DNA of 64,000 nt from Variovorax brevis (GCF_030317105.1 NZ_JASZYG010000003.1:372001-436000), one strand, 5' to 3'; counted from the first letter of the stretch, positions 28,594 to 38,444 are shown. Numbers and translations: made by a program. Notes: generated from the letters alone by a model not told the origin.

Positions 28594-28971
28594 ATGAACC
28601 CCACACCGCCAGCCACCCGCTTGTTGCGCGGTGCAGTCATGACGCTTGCCTTCGTCGGCATCGCGACGGCCGCAGAACCTGAAGGATGGACCGTGATCGG
28701 TCATCAAGGCCTGGTGCAGGCCGTGCTGGTCCCCTCCGCACAGGCGAGCCAGCAGGACGCCTACGAGCGCCAGATCGCACGGCTGTGCGAGCCGGAGCGC
28801 ACCTGCTTCATCAACTTCTATACCAACTCCACGGCCGCACCGCTGGTGATGCCGCTGCCCGACGCCATCGCGAACGAAGCCACCGCCATCTATCGCTTTT
28901 CAGCCAAGAATGGTGTGAAGGCGTTCAACTGGAGTTGCCGCCTGAAGGTGCAGGGCCAGGAGTGCTTCTGA
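28594..28971 (+). CDS. Small exported hypothetical protein (125 aa)
   Basis: A signal peptide is seen at residues 1-26 (TRLLRGAVMTLAFVGIATAA). The mature part has Cys residues at CEPERTCFINFY and WSCRLKVQGQECF, four in all, likely two disulfides. It begins 19 nt after the CYTH gene and may be co-transcribed. I do not recognise the family. Confidence 0.75.
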   Translation: MNPTPPATRLLRGAVMTLAFVGIATAAEPEGWTVIGHQGLVQAVLVPSAQASQQDAYERQIARLCEPERTCFINFYTNSTAAPLVMPLPDAIANEATAIYRFSAKNGVKAFNWSCRLKVQGQECF

Positions 28972-29048
28972 CCCACCCCTGGTGTCCCGAAGTTGGGTGA
29001 CGAAAGCGCAAAATGCGCGTTCGTCCGTGTCGAAAAGGAGTCCGCCAA

Positions 29049-29453
29049 ATGACTTCGATGGATCGCCTGGGCTTTCTGCGTGTCGCCCTCGTCGTGACCG
29101 GGCTGACCTGCCTGGCCCTCTACCCGCTCATGGTCGTCTGGCCGTCCGGTTGGGCCTGGCATGCCGGCCATTCAGACTATCCGCTGATGATCGCCGGCAT
29201 CTACGCCACCCTCGGCGTGTTTCTCTTGCGCGCCGTGCGCGATCCGCTTGCCCACCTCAGCCTGATCTGGTTCACGGTGTGGTCAAGCATCGTGCATGGC
29301 GGCATCATGGCCGTGCAGGCGCTGACGCAGCCGGGCCAGATGGGGCATCTGGTGGGCGACGTACCTGCGCTGTTCATCGCCGCGCTCGCGCTTGCCGTCC
29401 TGACGCCGCGCGGCGTGGACACGGCTTTCGTGAATCGGCACGCGAAGGTCTGA
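29049..29453 (+). CDS. Four-helix membrane protein, DUF6632-like (134 aa)
   Basis: The sequence shows four hydrophobic helices: LGFLRVALVVTGLTCLALYP, YPLMIAGIYATLGVFLLRA, HLSLIWFTVWSSIVHGGIMA, and DVPALFIAALALAVL. The block GIYATLGVFLLRAVRDPLAHLSL looks like the uncharacterised DUF6632 family, from memory. The start at 29049 follows AAAAGGAGTCCGCCAA, a good ribosome site. Function is unknown. Confidence 0.72.
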   Translation: MTSMDRLGFLRVALVVTGLTCLALYPLMVVWPSGWAWHAGHSDYPLMIAGIYATLGVFLLRAVRDPLAHLSLIWFTVWSSIVHGGIMAVQALTQPGQMGHLVGDVPALFIAALALAVLTPRGVDTAFVNRHAKV

Positions 29454-29511
29454 AAACGGCTCATGCCGTTCGCGTTCCACTTCACCCGTCTTCCCGATCG
29501 AAAGGCCTTGC

Positions 29512-30186
29512 ATGCACTACGTCGGCAACAACCACGTCGCATTCGACACGCAGTCGCTGGGCTTTCCCAGCATCCAGAGCTGCCAGGCGGTCTGCTTCCA
29601 GGTGACGGGCGGTCTCTACGGATTCCACGACTACAAGGGATCGGGAGGCGCGCAGGTCGACGCCGCCAAGGCGCGCGCCTTTGCCGGATGGGCCAGCACG
29701 AACGGCTCTGCCGGCATCGCCAACGGCATTGCGCTGTACGGCGTCATCAACCAGGAACACCAGTACACGCACGACCAGGCCGGTGCGCAGGACTGGAAGA
29801 CGATGCTGCTGGGCGTGGCGCAGGAATTGCGCTTCGACGGCCCGGTCTACGGGGTCCGCATCACGTCGCACGTGGGCGCGAGCGATTCGCTCTACGTGCG
29901 CTTCGACATCGCCGGAAACGACGTGCGCATCTCGTACAAGCGATGGAGCAAGATGGAAAAGAACACCAAAGCCACGGCGTTGAATCCGGACCACCAGGCG
30001 CTCGTGCGGCCCGCCAAGTCCGGCGAAGTGGACGCCAAGCTGATCACCGCCACCGATCGGCCCTACACCACCACGTCGCTGAAGGACTATGAGTTCGAGG
30101 ACGTCTTTCCGGTGCGTCGCAAGGAGCCCGGCAAGGCGGAGAACCTCAATATCGTGGCGTCAAAGAAGATCGAGCAGTTTCGTTGA
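29512..30186 (+). CDS. Hypothetical cytosolic protein (224 aa)
   Basis: This soluble protein has no signal peptide or membrane segment. It begins MHYVGNNHVAFDTQSLGFPS and has a Gly/Ala-rich region with two Cys (SCQAVCFQVTGGLYGFHDYKG). A strand-rich middle (GPVYGVRITSHVGASDSLYV) suggests a beta-sandwich. The C-terminal third is basic. The start at 29512 is an ATG 58 nt after the membrane protein stop. I do not recognise a family or any catalytic motif. Confidence 0.65.
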   Translation: MHYVGNNHVAFDTQSLGFPSIQSCQAVCFQVTGGLYGFHDYKGSGGAQVDAAKARAFAGWASTNGSAGIANGIALYGVINQEHQYTHDQAGAQDWKTMLLGVAQELRFDGPVYGVRITSHVGASDSLYVRFDIAGNDVRISYKRWSKMEKNTKATALNPDHQALVRPAKSGEVDAKLITATDRPYTTTSLKDYEFEDVFPVRRKEPGKAENLNIVASKKIEQFR

Positions 30187-30197
30187 GCACGCCAGTC

Positions 30198-30644
30198 TCA
30201 TGAATTGGGGACCTTGGGCGCTGCGATGGCGCTTCGCAGATCGTCGGGCACCTCGATCGCCCGATGGCTCTCCAGCGACGTCGTCACCAGCACCTGCCGC
30301 ATCTTCATGCGCAACTCGCCATCGGCGCCCGTGCAGCGCAGCACCAGCGTGAGCGAAGTGCCTCCAAGGCGCTCCACTTCCAGCGACAGCGCCACCCGGT
30401 CGCCCATCTTGCTCACGGCCTTGAACTCCGCTTCGAGCCGCACCGTCGGCAAGCCCACGCGGCGATCGACGATCAGCTTGCGATAGCCGATGCACAGGCC
30501 TTCCTCGACCCAGTCCTCGATGAGGCCGTTGAACATCACGAAGTACTGGGGATAGAAAACGATCCCCGCCGGATCGCAGTCCGAAAAGCGGATGAGCCGC
30601 TCGCGCACGAAGGGTGCGCTCATCGTCGGATTCGGATCGCTCAC
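30198..30644 (-). CDS. Hot-dog acyl-CoA thioesterase (4-hydroxybenzoyl-CoA thioesterase-like, 148 aa)
   Basis: The N-terminal RERLIRFSDCDPAGIVFYPQ carries the catalytic Asp of the 4-hydroxybenzoyl-CoA thioesterase family (DxDxxGxVFY). The remaining strands and single long helix fit a hot-dog fold. A GTG at 30644 overlaps the stop of the upstream SDR gene by 4 nt (GTGA) and has GGAG seven bases before it, so it is preferred; the ATG at 30623 is the alternative. It ends the catabolic operon that begins far upstream, and would release a free acid from an aromatic or beta-oxidation CoA ester. Confidence 0.88.
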   Translation of the reverse strand: MSDPNPTMSAPFVRERLIRFSDCDPAGIVFYPQYFVMFNGLIEDWVEEGLCIGYRKLIVDRRVGLPTVRLEAEFKAVSKMGDRVALSLEVERLGGTSLTLVLRCTGADGELRMKMRQVLVTTSLESHRAIEVPDDLRSAIAAPKVPNS

Positions 30645-31420
30645 ATCACTTCTCCGCCGGACACCGAGATCGACTGGCCGTTGACCGACGCTGCGGCCGC
30701 GCCGCACAACCAGCGCACGGCGTCCGCGACTTCGGCCGGCTGCACGATGCGCTGCTGCGGGTTGCCCGCGGAGAACTCGGCCATCGCTTCGTCCGCAGTG
30801 CGACCGGTCTTGGCGACCACGTTGGCGATGCTGTCGCGCAGGATGTCCGTCTCGGTGTAGCCGGGGCACACCGCGTTCACCGTGACGCCCTTGCGCGCCA
30901 CCTCGAGCGCAAGCGAGCGCGTGAGGCCGATCACGCCGTGCTTGGCCGCCGTGTACGCGCTGACGTAGGGGTAGCCCTTCTGCCCCGCCGTGCTCGCAAT
31001 GTTGACGATGCGGCCCCAACCGGCTTGCAGCATGTCGGGCAATGCCGCCTGCGCGCACAGGAAGGTGCCCGTGAGGTTGACGCCCAGCATCTGTTGCCAC
31101 AGCTCGTGCGAGGTCTTGAGAAATGGCGCGCTGCCGGCCTGCCCCGCGTTGTTGACGAGGATGGCGATGGGCCCCAGCGCCGCGCGTGCCTGCGCGAAAG
31201 CCTCGGCCACGGAGGCCGCATCGGCCACGTCCGCCACGACGACAGTGTGTCCGCTGCCCGGCAGTTCGTCCGCCAGGCGCTGCAGGCTTTCGCGCTGGCG
31301 GCCCAGCAGGCTGAGCCTGGCGCCTTCGGCCGCAAGCGTGCGCGCGATCTCCGCGCCGATGCCTCGTGCGGCGCCGGTGATGAGTGCGTGCCGGTTCTGA
31401 AGTGAAGTGGATGAAGCCAT
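30641..31420 (-). CDS. Short-chain dehydrogenase/reductase (259 aa)
   Basis: This is a classical SDR. The NAD(P) motif is ITGAARGIGAE, followed by NNAG near residue 90. The catalytic Ser is in NIASTAGQKG, with Tyr and Lys in YTAAKHG (YxxxK). The C-terminal block is GQSISVSGGEVM. The length and sequence resemble 3-hydroxyacyl-CoA or 3-hydroxybutyrate dehydrogenases. It lies 12 nt after the acyl-CoA ligase gene and overlaps the thioesterase gene. It probably oxidises a 3-hydroxyacyl-CoA intermediate. Confidence 0.9.
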   Translation of the reverse strand: MASSTSLQNRHALITGAARGIGAEIARTLAAEGARLSLLGRQRESLQRLADELPGSGHTVVVADVADAASVAEAFAQARAALGPIAILVNNAGQAGSAPFLKTSHELWQQMLGVNLTGTFLCAQAALPDMLQAGWGRIVNIASTAGQKGYPYVSAYTAAKHGVIGLTRSLALEVARKGVTVNAVCPGYTETDILRDSIANVVAKTGRTADEAMAEFSAGNPQQRIVQPAEVADAVRWLCGAAAASVNGQSISVSGGEVM

Positions 31421-31432
31421 GAAAAAAAGTTC

Positions 31433-33016
31433 CTATGCGCGGCGCGGCGGAAGGCGATCCCACGCCGACGGCGTGATGCCTCGCTCGCGAAGCTTGAATT
31501 TCTGGATCTTGCCGTTCTCGGTGCGCGGCAAGTCGTCGACGATGTCGATGTAGCGTGGAATGGCGAAGTACGGCAATCGTGCCTCGCAATAGTTGGCCAG
31601 TTCGGCAGGGTCGACGTTTTCACCGGACTGCGCAATCAGCGAGGCCATCACCTCGTCCTCTGCCAGTTCGGACTGCACAGGGTACACCGCCACGGTCGCG
31701 ACCGACGGATGGCTGAGCAACACCTGCTCCACTTCATAAGAGGAGATGTTCTCGCCCCGACGGCGAATGGCGTCCTTCATGCGGTCGATGAAGCGGAACG
31801 ACCCGTCAGCTTCACGCACCACGCGGTCGCCGGTGTGGAACCACAGGTTGCGCCAGGCTTCCACGGTCTTGTCGGGCATGTTGAAGTAGCCGGTGGCAAA
31901 GGCGAAGGGCTGATCGGCGCGCAGCAGCAACTCGCCGGCTTCACCATCCGGCAGCGCGGCGTCGGCGGCGTCGGCCACGCGGGCTTCGAAGCCGGGTTGC
32001 AGCCAACCCATCACGCCCTTTCGCGGCGCATCGGCATGCGTGGCGATGGCGAAGTTGGTCTCGGTCGACCCATAGCCTTCCAGCAACTGCACACCGGTGC
32101 GCTGCCGGAATGCATCGCCCGCCTGCGCTGGAACGCCCGGCCCCAGGCCGATGCGCACACGATGCGCCCGCTCGCGCTCGCCTTCGGGCTGCGCGAGGAG
32201 GATGGGCACCATCGCACCCAGCAAGTACACCACGGTCGCGCCACAGGCCTGCATGGCGGGCCAGAAGCCCGAGGCCGAGAAGCGCGGCGCGTAGACCACT
32301 TCGGCACCCGTGAGCGCGGCCTGCGCAAAGGTGTTGAGTGCGTTGATATGGAAAAGCGGCAACGTCGTGCACAGCACGTCGTCCGCGCCCACGTCAAGAA
32401 TGCGCGCAGTGTTGGCGCCCCACCAGTAGAACTGCGCGTGCGGGCAGATCACCCCCTTGGCGGGGCCGGTGGTGCCGGATGTGTAGAGGATGGCGAGCGT
32501 GTCGCCCGGTTGCACCTCGGCTGACTCTGCAGCCTCGTTTGCGGCCGGGAAGCCGGTGCAGGTCACGCCTGCGGGCAAGGAAGGCGCCTTGTCCTCTCCA
32601 ACGATCCAGATGCCGGCGAGCTCCGTCTTCGACAGGTCCGCTGTCTGCAAGCGATCAACCAGTGCATCCTCGATGACCAGCAGCCTGGCGCCACTGTTGG
32701 CCAGGAAGTACTCGATCTGCGGGCCCATCGACGCGGTGTTGATCGGCACGGACACCGCGCCGATCCAGCCGCAGGCCAGAAAAGTCTCCAGGCATTCGAC
32801 GCGGTTGCCGCACATGAGCGCGACCCGGTCGCCGCGTTGCACGCCTGCGGCCTTTAGCGCGGCTGCACGCTTGGCGACGATGCCGGCGGCCTGCGTGTGC
32901 GTCCACCGGACGCCGGCGATCGACAGCGCCGGCTTGTCGCCGTATTGCGTTGCCTGCCGCTGCAGCATGGCCGGCAACGTGCGCTCGGCGGGAAGCAGGA
33001 CGTCAAATGCGTTCAT
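31433..33016 (-). CDS. AMP-forming acyl-CoA ligase (527 aa)
   Basis: This belongs to the ANL superfamily of acid-thiol ligases. The P-loop-like motif is ILYTSGTTGPAKGVI near residue 178. The A5 region is LLEGYGSTETNFAI, and the hinge is FHTGDRVVREADGSFRFIDRMKDAIRRRGENIS. The catalytic Lys lies in TENGKIQKFKLRERG near the C-terminus. It activates a carboxylic acid, probably aromatic, with ATP and CoA. The gene follows the livF-like ATPase gene by 24 nt, which links uptake directly to CoA activation. Confidence 0.9.
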   Translation of the reverse strand: MNAFDVLLPAERTLPAMLQRQATQYGDKPALSIAGVRWTHTQAAGIVAKRAAALKAAGVQRGDRVALMCGNRVECLETFLACGWIGAVSVPINTASMGPQIEYFLANSGARLLVIEDALVDRLQTADLSKTELAGIWIVGEDKAPSLPAGVTCTGFPAANEAAESAEVQPGDTLAILYTSGTTGPAKGVICPHAQFYWWGANTARILDVGADDVLCTTLPLFHINALNTFAQAALTGAEVVYAPRFSASGFWPAMQACGATVVYLLGAMVPILLAQPEGERERAHRVRIGLGPGVPAQAGDAFRQRTGVQLLEGYGSTETNFAIATHADAPRKGVMGWLQPGFEARVADAADAALPDGEAGELLLRADQPFAFATGYFNMPDKTVEAWRNLWFHTGDRVVREADGSFRFIDRMKDAIRRRGENISSYEVEQVLLSHPSVATVAVYPVQSELAEDEVMASLIAQSGENVDPAELANYCEARLPYFAIPRYIDIVDDLPRTENGKIQKFKLRERGITPSAWDRLPPRRA

Positions 33017-33040
33017 GGCGCATGGCCTCCGGATGTCAGC

Positions 33041-33772
33041 TCAATCGTCGTCATGCGTGCCGCCACCCAGGTAGGTGGCCTGCACGCGCGGATCGCTGGA
33101 GAGGTCGCCGGACTTGCCGTGCAGCGCGATCTCGCCCGTCTCCAGCACGTAGCCTTCGTCGGAGCTTTCCAGTGCGGCGCGGGCGTTCTGTTCGACGAGC
33201 AGGATCGACACGCCGTCGTCGCGCAGCTTGCGCACGATGGTCAGGATGTCGCGCACGACCAGTGGCGCGAGTCCGAGGCTGGGCTCGTCGAGCATCAGGA
33301 GGCGTGGCGCCGACATCAGCGCGCGGCCCACCGCCAGCATCTGCCGTTCGCCGCCCGACAGCGTGTTGGCGCGCTGCGACTTGCGCTCGGCCAGGCGCGG
33401 AAAGCGGTCGTAGACGGATTGCAGGCGCTTCCTGAGCGCGTCGCTGCGCAGGCGCTTGGTGTAGGCGCCGAGTTGCAGGTTGTCGAGCACGGTCAGTTCG
33501 CCGAAGAGCTCGCGCTTTTCCGGCACGAGGCACAGGCCCCGCTCGACGCGCGCTTCGACGTCCAGGCCGTGCATGTCTTCGCCTTCGAACTTCAGGAGGC
33601 CCTTGGAAGGCAGCAAGCCCATCGCGGCGGCCAGCAGCGTGGTCTTGCCCGCGCCGTTGGGGCCGATCACCGAGATGATCTGGCCCTTGTCGAGCGAGAG
33701 CGACACGCCGCGCACGGCATCGACCTGCCCATAGGACACGTGCAAATCGCCGATCTCCAGCATGGGCATCAT
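33041..33772 (-). CDS. LivF-type ABC ATP-binding protein (243 aa)
   Basis: This is a Liv-type ATPase. Walker A is [14 protein letters not shown], the signature is LSGGERQM, and Walker B is [14 protein letters not shown] with the switch His position in [10 protein letters not shown] (Asn-type). [16 protein letters not shown] matches the LivF-specific loop. Starts at 33772, 33769 or 33763 (MMPM) are nearly equivalent. It lies downstream of the fused permease-ATPase gene and completes the transporter of the catabolic supercluster. Confidence 0.9.
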   Translation of the reverse strand: MMPMLEIGDLHVSYGQVDAVRGVSLSLDKGQIISVIGPNGAGKTTLLAAAMGLLPSKGLLKFEGEDMHGLDVEARVERGLCLVPEKRELFGELTVLDNLQLGAYTKRLRSDALRKRLQSVYDRFPRLAERKSQRANTLSGGERQMLAVGRALMSAPRLLMLDEPSLGLAPLVVRDILTIVRKLRDDGVSILLVEQNARAALESSDEGYVLETGEIALHGKSGDLSSDPRVQATYLGGGTHDDD

Positions 33773-33795
33773 TTCAGCACCCCCACGCTCGGCAC

Positions 33796-33850
33796 TGACG
33801 TGTCCTCGCTGCCCCCCGAGGGGGCGCGAGCTTGCTTGGGGCGGCCCGGC
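33796..33850. repeat. Short palindromic repeat upstream of livF-like gene
   Basis: The sequence CTGCCCCCCGAGGGGGCGCG followed by AGCTTGCTTGGGGCGGCCC contains a strong GC hairpin. A relative with CCCCCCTGCAAGGGGG lies at 43895-43961. Such elements recur in Comamonadaceae intergenic regions. No coding function is seen. Confidence 0.6.
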
Positions 33851-33857
33851 GCGGCGC

Positions 33858-35645
33858 TCATACCACGCTCCCCAGATACGCCGCCTGCACGCGCTCGTCC
33901 GCGCGCACTGCCGAGGGCACGCCCTCGACCAGCTTGGAGCCAAAGTTCATCACGACCAGACGGTCCACCAGTTTCATCACGAAGTCCATGTCGTGTTCGA
34001 CGATCAAGATCGTCACCCCTTCTTCGCGCAGCTTGCGCAGCAGTTCGCCGAGCGCCATCTTTTCCTTGCGTCGCAAGCCGGCAGCCGGTTCGTCCAGCAC
34101 CAGCAGCACAGGGTCGGCGGCCAGTGCACGGGCGATTTCCAGGATGCGCTGCGTGCCCAGCGGCAGGCTGCCCGCCAGTTCATGCGCGCGGTCGCCAAGG
34201 CCGATGCGGTCGAGTTGCCGCTTGGCCTCTTGCAGGATCTGCCGCTCTTCGGTGCGGTCCAACCGCAGGCCGGCCTTGAGCACACCGGCGCGCGTGCGCG
34301 AATGTGCACCCAGCGCCACGTTGTCCAGCAGGCTCATGTGCGGGCGCAGCTTCACGTGCTGGAAGGTGCGCGCCAGGCCGAGTCGCGCCACCTCGCGTTG
34401 CGGCATGCCGGCGATGTCGCGGTCCAGGAAGCGCACCTGGCCGGATGACATCGGCAAGGTGCAGGTCAGCAGGTTGAACATCGTCGACTTGCCTGCGCCG
34501 TTGGGTCCGATGAGGCCGATGATCTCGCCGGCGTTGACCTCGAAGCTCACGTCGTTCACCGCCACCAGTCCACCGAAGCGCTTCACCGCCCCATTGACCG
34601 ACAGGATGCGCGTGCCGCGCGCCGGCAGTTGGCGATGCGGCAGCGGCTCGACCGGACCCGCAAGCTTTTCATCGGACTGCGGCGCATGGATGCGGCCGCG
34701 CGTCAGCTTGCGCAGGAAGCCCATCAGGCCGCCGCGCGCAAAGTGCACCAGCAGGATGAAGAGCGCCGCGAAGGTGATGGCCTCCAGTTGCCCTGCCCGC
34801 TGGGTCAGCATGGGCAGCACGTCCTGCAAGGTGTTCTTGAGTGCGAGAACAAGCGCCGAACCCACCAGTGCGCCCGCGAGTTGACCCAACCCGCCGGCCA
34901 CAGCCATGAGCAGGTATTCAATGCTGGCACGCACGTCAAAAGGTGCGGGGCTCACGAAGCGGTTCATGTGCGCATACAGCCAGCCGGCCAGTCCCGCCAA
35001 CAAGGCCGCCAGCACGAACAGCGACAGGCGCACGCGGTACGCATCCGCGCCCACGCTGGCCAGCAGCGTCGCACCACCGCGCAGGCTGCGAATGGCACGA
35101 CCCGGTCGCGACGCGAGCAGGTTGTAGCTGAACAGGAAGGCGAGCCCGACGATGAACCAGATCAGGTAGTAGATCGACCGTGGATCGACCAGCGACCAGC
35201 CCGCGATGTTCAGCGCAGGAATGTTCGACAGACCCGTGTGGCGACCCAGCGCATCGACATTGCCGAACAGCATTGCAATCGACAGGCCCCATGCGATGGT
35301 TGACAGCGGCAGGAAGTGCCCGCCGAGTCGCAACGTCAGCATGCCGATCGCCAGCGCAGACAGGCCCGTGAGCAGCAGCGCGAATGCGAGGCCGATCCAC
35401 GGCGAGAGCCCTTGCGTCGTCGTGAGCCACGCCGTCGCATATGCCGCGATGCCGACGAATGCGGCCTGACCGAACGAAGTCGCACCGCCCACGCCGGTGA
35501 GCAGCACCAACCCCAGTGCCACCAGTGCGCCGATGCCGATGTCGTTCATCAACGAAACGGTGAAGTTGCCCAGCGCCAGCGGTGCGAGCGCAATGGCCAG
35601 CACCACCACGCCGACGAGCAGGCGGAAGCGTGTGAGGTGGTTCAT
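33858..35645 (-). CDS. Fused LivM permease-LivG ATPase (595 aa)
   Basis: One chain joins two Liv subunits. Residues 1-300 are a LivM-like permease with eight or more helices ([20 protein letters not shown] is the family motif). Residues 345-595 are a LivG-like ATPase with Walker [17 protein letters not shown], the degenerate signature [13 protein letters not shown], Walker [14 protein letters not shown] and [11 protein letters not shown] charged linker at about 305-345 ([16 protein letters not shown]) joins them. The fusion fixes a 1:1 stoichiometry and is known in other Burkholderiales. It overlaps the upstream livH-like gene by 4 nt. Confidence 0.92.
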   Translation of the reverse strand: MNHLTRFRLLVGVVVLAIALAPLALGNFTVSLMNDIGIGALVALGLVLLTGVGGATSFGQAAFVGIAAYATAWLTTTQGLSPWIGLAFALLLTGLSALAIGMLTLRLGGHFLPLSTIAWGLSIAMLFGNVDALGRHTGLSNIPALNIAGWSLVDPRSIYYLIWFIVGLAFLFSYNLLASRPGRAIRSLRGGATLLASVGADAYRVRLSLFVLAALLAGLAGWLYAHMNRFVSPAPFDVRASIEYLLMAVAGGLGQLAGALVGSALVLALKNTLQDVLPMLTQRAGQLEAITFAALFILLVHFARGGLMGFLRKLTRGRIHAPQSDEKLAGPVEPLPHRQLPARGTRILSVNGAVKRFGGLVAVNDVSFEVNAGEIIGLIGPNGAGKSTMFNLLTCTLPMSSGQVRFLDRDIAGMPQREVARLGLARTFQHVKLRPHMSLLDNVALGAHSRTRAGVLKAGLRLDRTEERQILQEAKRQLDRIGLGDRAHELAGSLPLGTQRILEIARALAADPVLLVLDEPAAGLRRKEKMALGELLRKLREEGVTILIVEHDMDFVMKLVDRLVVMNFGSKLVEGVPSAVRADERVQAAYLGSVV

Positions 35646-36697
35646 TCATCCACCTCCTCTTCCTCTTCATCCGATTGCGGCGTCAACCACGATCGCAGCA
35701 TGAGCACGGGGATCAAGAGGCTGAACACGATCACGTCCTTGAGCGCGCCGCTCCAGAACGAAGCGAAGCTCTCGACAAGACCGACCGCAAGCGCACCGAT
35801 GGCCGTCATCGGGTAGCTCACCAATCCGCCGATGATCGCCGCCACGAATGCCTTCAGGCCAATGATGAAGCCCGAGTCGTAGTACATGGTCGTGACCGGT
35901 GCGATCAGGATGCCGATCAGCCCCGCCAGCAGCGACGCGCAACCGTAAGCCAGCATGGCGGTGCGCGCCGGCCGGATGCCGACCAGCCGCGCGCCGACGC
36001 GGTTGACGGCCGTGGCGCGCAGCGCCTTGCCCGCCACCGTGCGCTCGAACACAAGGAAGAACAGGCCACTCAGCACGATGGCCGAAGCCACCATCAGGAT
36101 CACCTGCCCGCTCACAGTGAACCCGTCGCCCAGCGCCAGCGTGCCCGACGCCAGCGCCTGCGTGCGCGAACCTTCCGGCCCGAAGAACAACAAGCCCAGT
36201 CCCGAGATCAGGAAGTGCAGCGCCAGCGACACGATGAGCAGCACCAGCACCGAGGCATCCGCAATCGGCTGGAACACCACGCGTGCCAGCAGCGGCGCAA
36301 TCGGCACCACCAACAGCACGGTCGCCGCAATCTGCAGCGGCGCCGGCGCACCAAAGCGTGACGCGAGCCACGCCAGTGCGCAAGGCACGGCCGGCAGCAG
36401 GCCCCACACGGCAATCGCCTTGGGGATGTGCGAATACTCGCCGCGTCGCGCCAGGCTCACGACCTCGGTCAACACCGCAAGCGCCGCCAGCGTGAGCACA
36501 AGCCCGATGGTGGGCGGCATGCGGCCGGTTTCAAAGGCCGCCAGCGTCAGCGCCGAAAACGCGGCCACGTCGCCAAAGGGCACGAAGACCACGCGCGTCA
36601 CCGAAAAGATGAGCACCAGTCCCAGCCCGGCGAGCAGATAAACGGCACCGTTTGCCAGGCCATCGATGCCCAGGATGAGTGCCACGTCCCATGTCAT
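35642..36697 (-). CDS. LivH-type ABC permease (351 aa)
   Basis: This inner-membrane permease has about ten hydrophobic segments. The N-terminal ILGIDGLANGAVYLLAGLGL and the motif IFSVTRVVFVPFGDVAAFSA are a diverged form of the LivH start. The coupling region is LKAFVAAIIGGLVSYPMTAI. It is longer than most LivH proteins because of an extra hydrophobic block at 65-120, and it ends in an unusual acidic tail ([10 protein letters not shown]). The stop overlaps the fused livM-livG start by 4 nt. Confidence 0.9.
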   Translation of the reverse strand: MTWDVALILGIDGLANGAVYLLAGLGLVLIFSVTRVVFVPFGDVAAFSALTLAAFETGRMPPTIGLVLTLAALAVLTEVVSLARRGEYSHIPKAIAVWGLLPAVPCALAWLASRFGAPAPLQIAATVLLVVPIAPLLARVVFQPIADASVLVLLIVSLALHFLISGLGLLFFGPEGSRTQALASGTLALGDGFTVSGQVILMVASAIVLSGLFFLVFERTVAGKALRATAVNRVGARLVGIRPARTAMLAYGCASLLAGLIGILIAPVTTMYYDSGFIIGLKAFVAAIIGGLVSYPMTAIGALAVGLVESFASFWSGALKDVIVFSLLIPVLMLRSWLTPQSDEEEEEVDE

Positions 36698-36735
36698 TGA
36701 GATTCCTCCCGACTACTTCTTGTTCCGGCAGGCGT

Positions 36736-37893
36736 TCACGGCGCCAGCTTCCACTTGCCGTCTTCCAGCTTGACGATCACGCGTGCGCGCTCGTCCACGC
36801 CGGACAGGTCACCGGGCTTGAAGGTGTAGACGCCATGCGTGCCCACCACTTCCTTGGTGCTGAAGATGGCGTCGCGCAGCGAGACGCGGAACTCCGGCGT
36901 GCCGGGCTCGCCCTTGGCGCGCGCGGCGGCGTCGGCAAACACCAGCCATCCATCAAACGAGTAGGCCGAGAACGCGTCGGTCGTCGGCGCGTTGTTGACC
37001 TTCTGGAAGACCTGGCGGAAGTCCAGGCCGATCTTCTTCGTCGGGTTGGTGTCCGGCAGTTGCTCCGCCACGATGATCGGGCCCGTGGGCATCAGCGCGC
37101 CCTGCCCGGCCGCACCCACCACTCGCACGTAGTCGGGATTGATCAGGCCGTGCTGGCCATAGATGCCGCCCTTGAAGCCGCGCTCCTGCAGCGCCAGGAA
37201 AGGCAGCGCACCCGGCGTGCCGGCCCCGCCCGTCATCACCGCGTCGGGCTTGAGCGCGACGATCTTGAGCACTTGTCCGGTGACCGAAGCGTCGGCGCGT
37301 GCATAGCGCTCGTTGCTCACCACGGTGATGCCGGCCTTGGGTGCGGCTTTCATCATCGCGTTGTAGACCAGGTCGCCCCATGCGTCGGAGAAGCCGATGT
37401 AGCCGACCGTCTTCACGTTGTTGCGCTTCATGCGCTCGACCACCGCGTCGATCATCAGTTGCGTGGGCTGCGCAACCGTCACGACCCACGGGTTCTCGGC
37501 GGGATCGAGCAGGATGGGCGTGAGGCCGATCATCGGCGTCTTCGTTTCCTTGGCGACCTGCGCCATGGCGATGGCGGCCGGCACGCCGGAGGTGCCCATG
37601 ATGACGTCGACCTTGTCTTCCTCGATCAGCTTGCGCGCGTTGCGGCCGGCCGTGGTCGGGTCGGAGCCATCGTCCAGCACGATGAGCTGGACCTTGCGGC
37701 CGTTGATCTCGCCCTTGTAGGCCTGCGCGGCCTGCATGCCCTTGGAATAGGGAACGCCGAGCGAGGAGTTCGGACCCGAGAGTGAAACGCTCAGTCCGAC
37801 CTTGAGATCCGCCGCCAGCGCACTGGAAACGAAGGCGGTCAGGACAGCGGTTGCGACCGTGCAGCGGGTCAAGGTCTTCATCAAGCACTTCAT
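36736..37893 (-). CDS. Liv-type ABC substrate-binding protein, third of three paralogues (385 aa)
   Basis: The signal peptide ends near residue 27 (SALAADLKVG). The mature chain carries SLSGPNSSLGVPYSKGMQA, LIVLDDGSDPTTAGRNARKL and EEDKVDVIMGTSG, which are shared almost word for word with the proteins at 39870-41018 and 41021-42178. A GAGGAG ribosome site precedes the ATG at 37893. It is the binding protein closest to the membrane genes and probably the main partner of that complex. The ligand may be an aryl-carboxylate, as inferred from the context. Confidence 0.92.
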   Translation of the reverse strand: MKCLMKTLTRCTVATAVLTAFVSSALAADLKVGLSVSLSGPNSSLGVPYSKGMQAAQAYKGEINGRKVQLIVLDDGSDPTTAGRNARKLIEEDKVDVIMGTSGVPAAIAMAQVAKETKTPMIGLTPILLDPAENPWVVTVAQPTQLMIDAVVERMKRNNVKTVGYIGFSDAWGDLVYNAMMKAAPKAGITVVSNERYARADASVTGQVLKIVALKPDAVMTGGAGTPGALPFLALQERGFKGGIYGQHGLINPDYVRVVGAAGQGALMPTGPIIVAEQLPDTNPTKKIGLDFRQVFQKVNNAPTTDAFSAYSFDGWLVFADAAARAKGEPGTPEFRVSLRDAIFSTKEVVGTHGVYTFKPGDLSGVDERARVIVKLEDGKWKLAP

Positions 37894-37943
37894 GTCAAGT
37901 GGCTCCTCGTGGGTTGTGGATCAAACAGGGGAAAAAAAGCGAT

Positions 37944-38444
37944 TCAAATGAACAGCTGGACAGCGGGCAGGGCTCGCTCGGCGCCGAGCAGGTCGACACG
38001 CTTGAGCTGGATGCGCAGTCCTTCGGGCGTGCGCACCAGCACATGGTGGTAGCTGCCCGCCAGCATCACCTGGTGTTCGCCGTGCGCCTCGATGTAGAGA
38101 AAGGGCGTGCGCAGCGTGGCCGTGCCGGCGGCTGCATCGATGCGTTCGACGCGCGAGTTCTGCAGCACATGCTGGCAGCGGCTGGCCGGATGCTGCGAGT
38201 GCGCGCGCGGATCCTTCAGGCGCTCGACGCGCAGCTTCAGCAAGAGCTTGTCCTCGAACGCGATGGAGTTGTGGGAATGCGGATCGCTCTGCTGCCGTCC
38301 GAGCAGGGGCACCCAATAGCGCCCGTCTTCGGCAAACAGATCGAGCCATTCATCGAAGAACCCTTCGTCCAGCAACGCGGCTTCGCGCGCAACAAGATCG
38401 CACAAGGCAAATTCGCTGAAAGCAGGATCGATTGAATCGCTCAC
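37944..38444 (-). CDS. Rieske-type aromatic dioxygenase beta subunit, second set (166 aa)
   Basis: This is the small, cone-fold (NTF2/SnoaL-like) subunit of a ring-hydroxylating dioxygenase. It includes LLDEGFFDEWLDLFAEDGRYWVP near residue 20, a family hallmark, and SRCQHVLQNSRVE in the middle. It overlaps the alpha subunit gene by 4 nt. It is a paralogue of the 159-residue subunit at 48079-48558. The subunit is structural and builds the alpha3-beta3 hexamer. Confidence 0.9.
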   Translation of the reverse strand: MSDSIDPAFSEFALCDLVAREAALLDEGFFDEWLDLFAEDGRYWVPLLGRQQSDPHSHNSIAFEDKLLLKLRVERLKDPRAHSQHPASRCQHVLQNSRVERIDAAAGTATLRTPFLYIEAHGEHQVMLAGSYHHVLVRTPEGLRIQLKRVDLLGAERALPAVQLFI

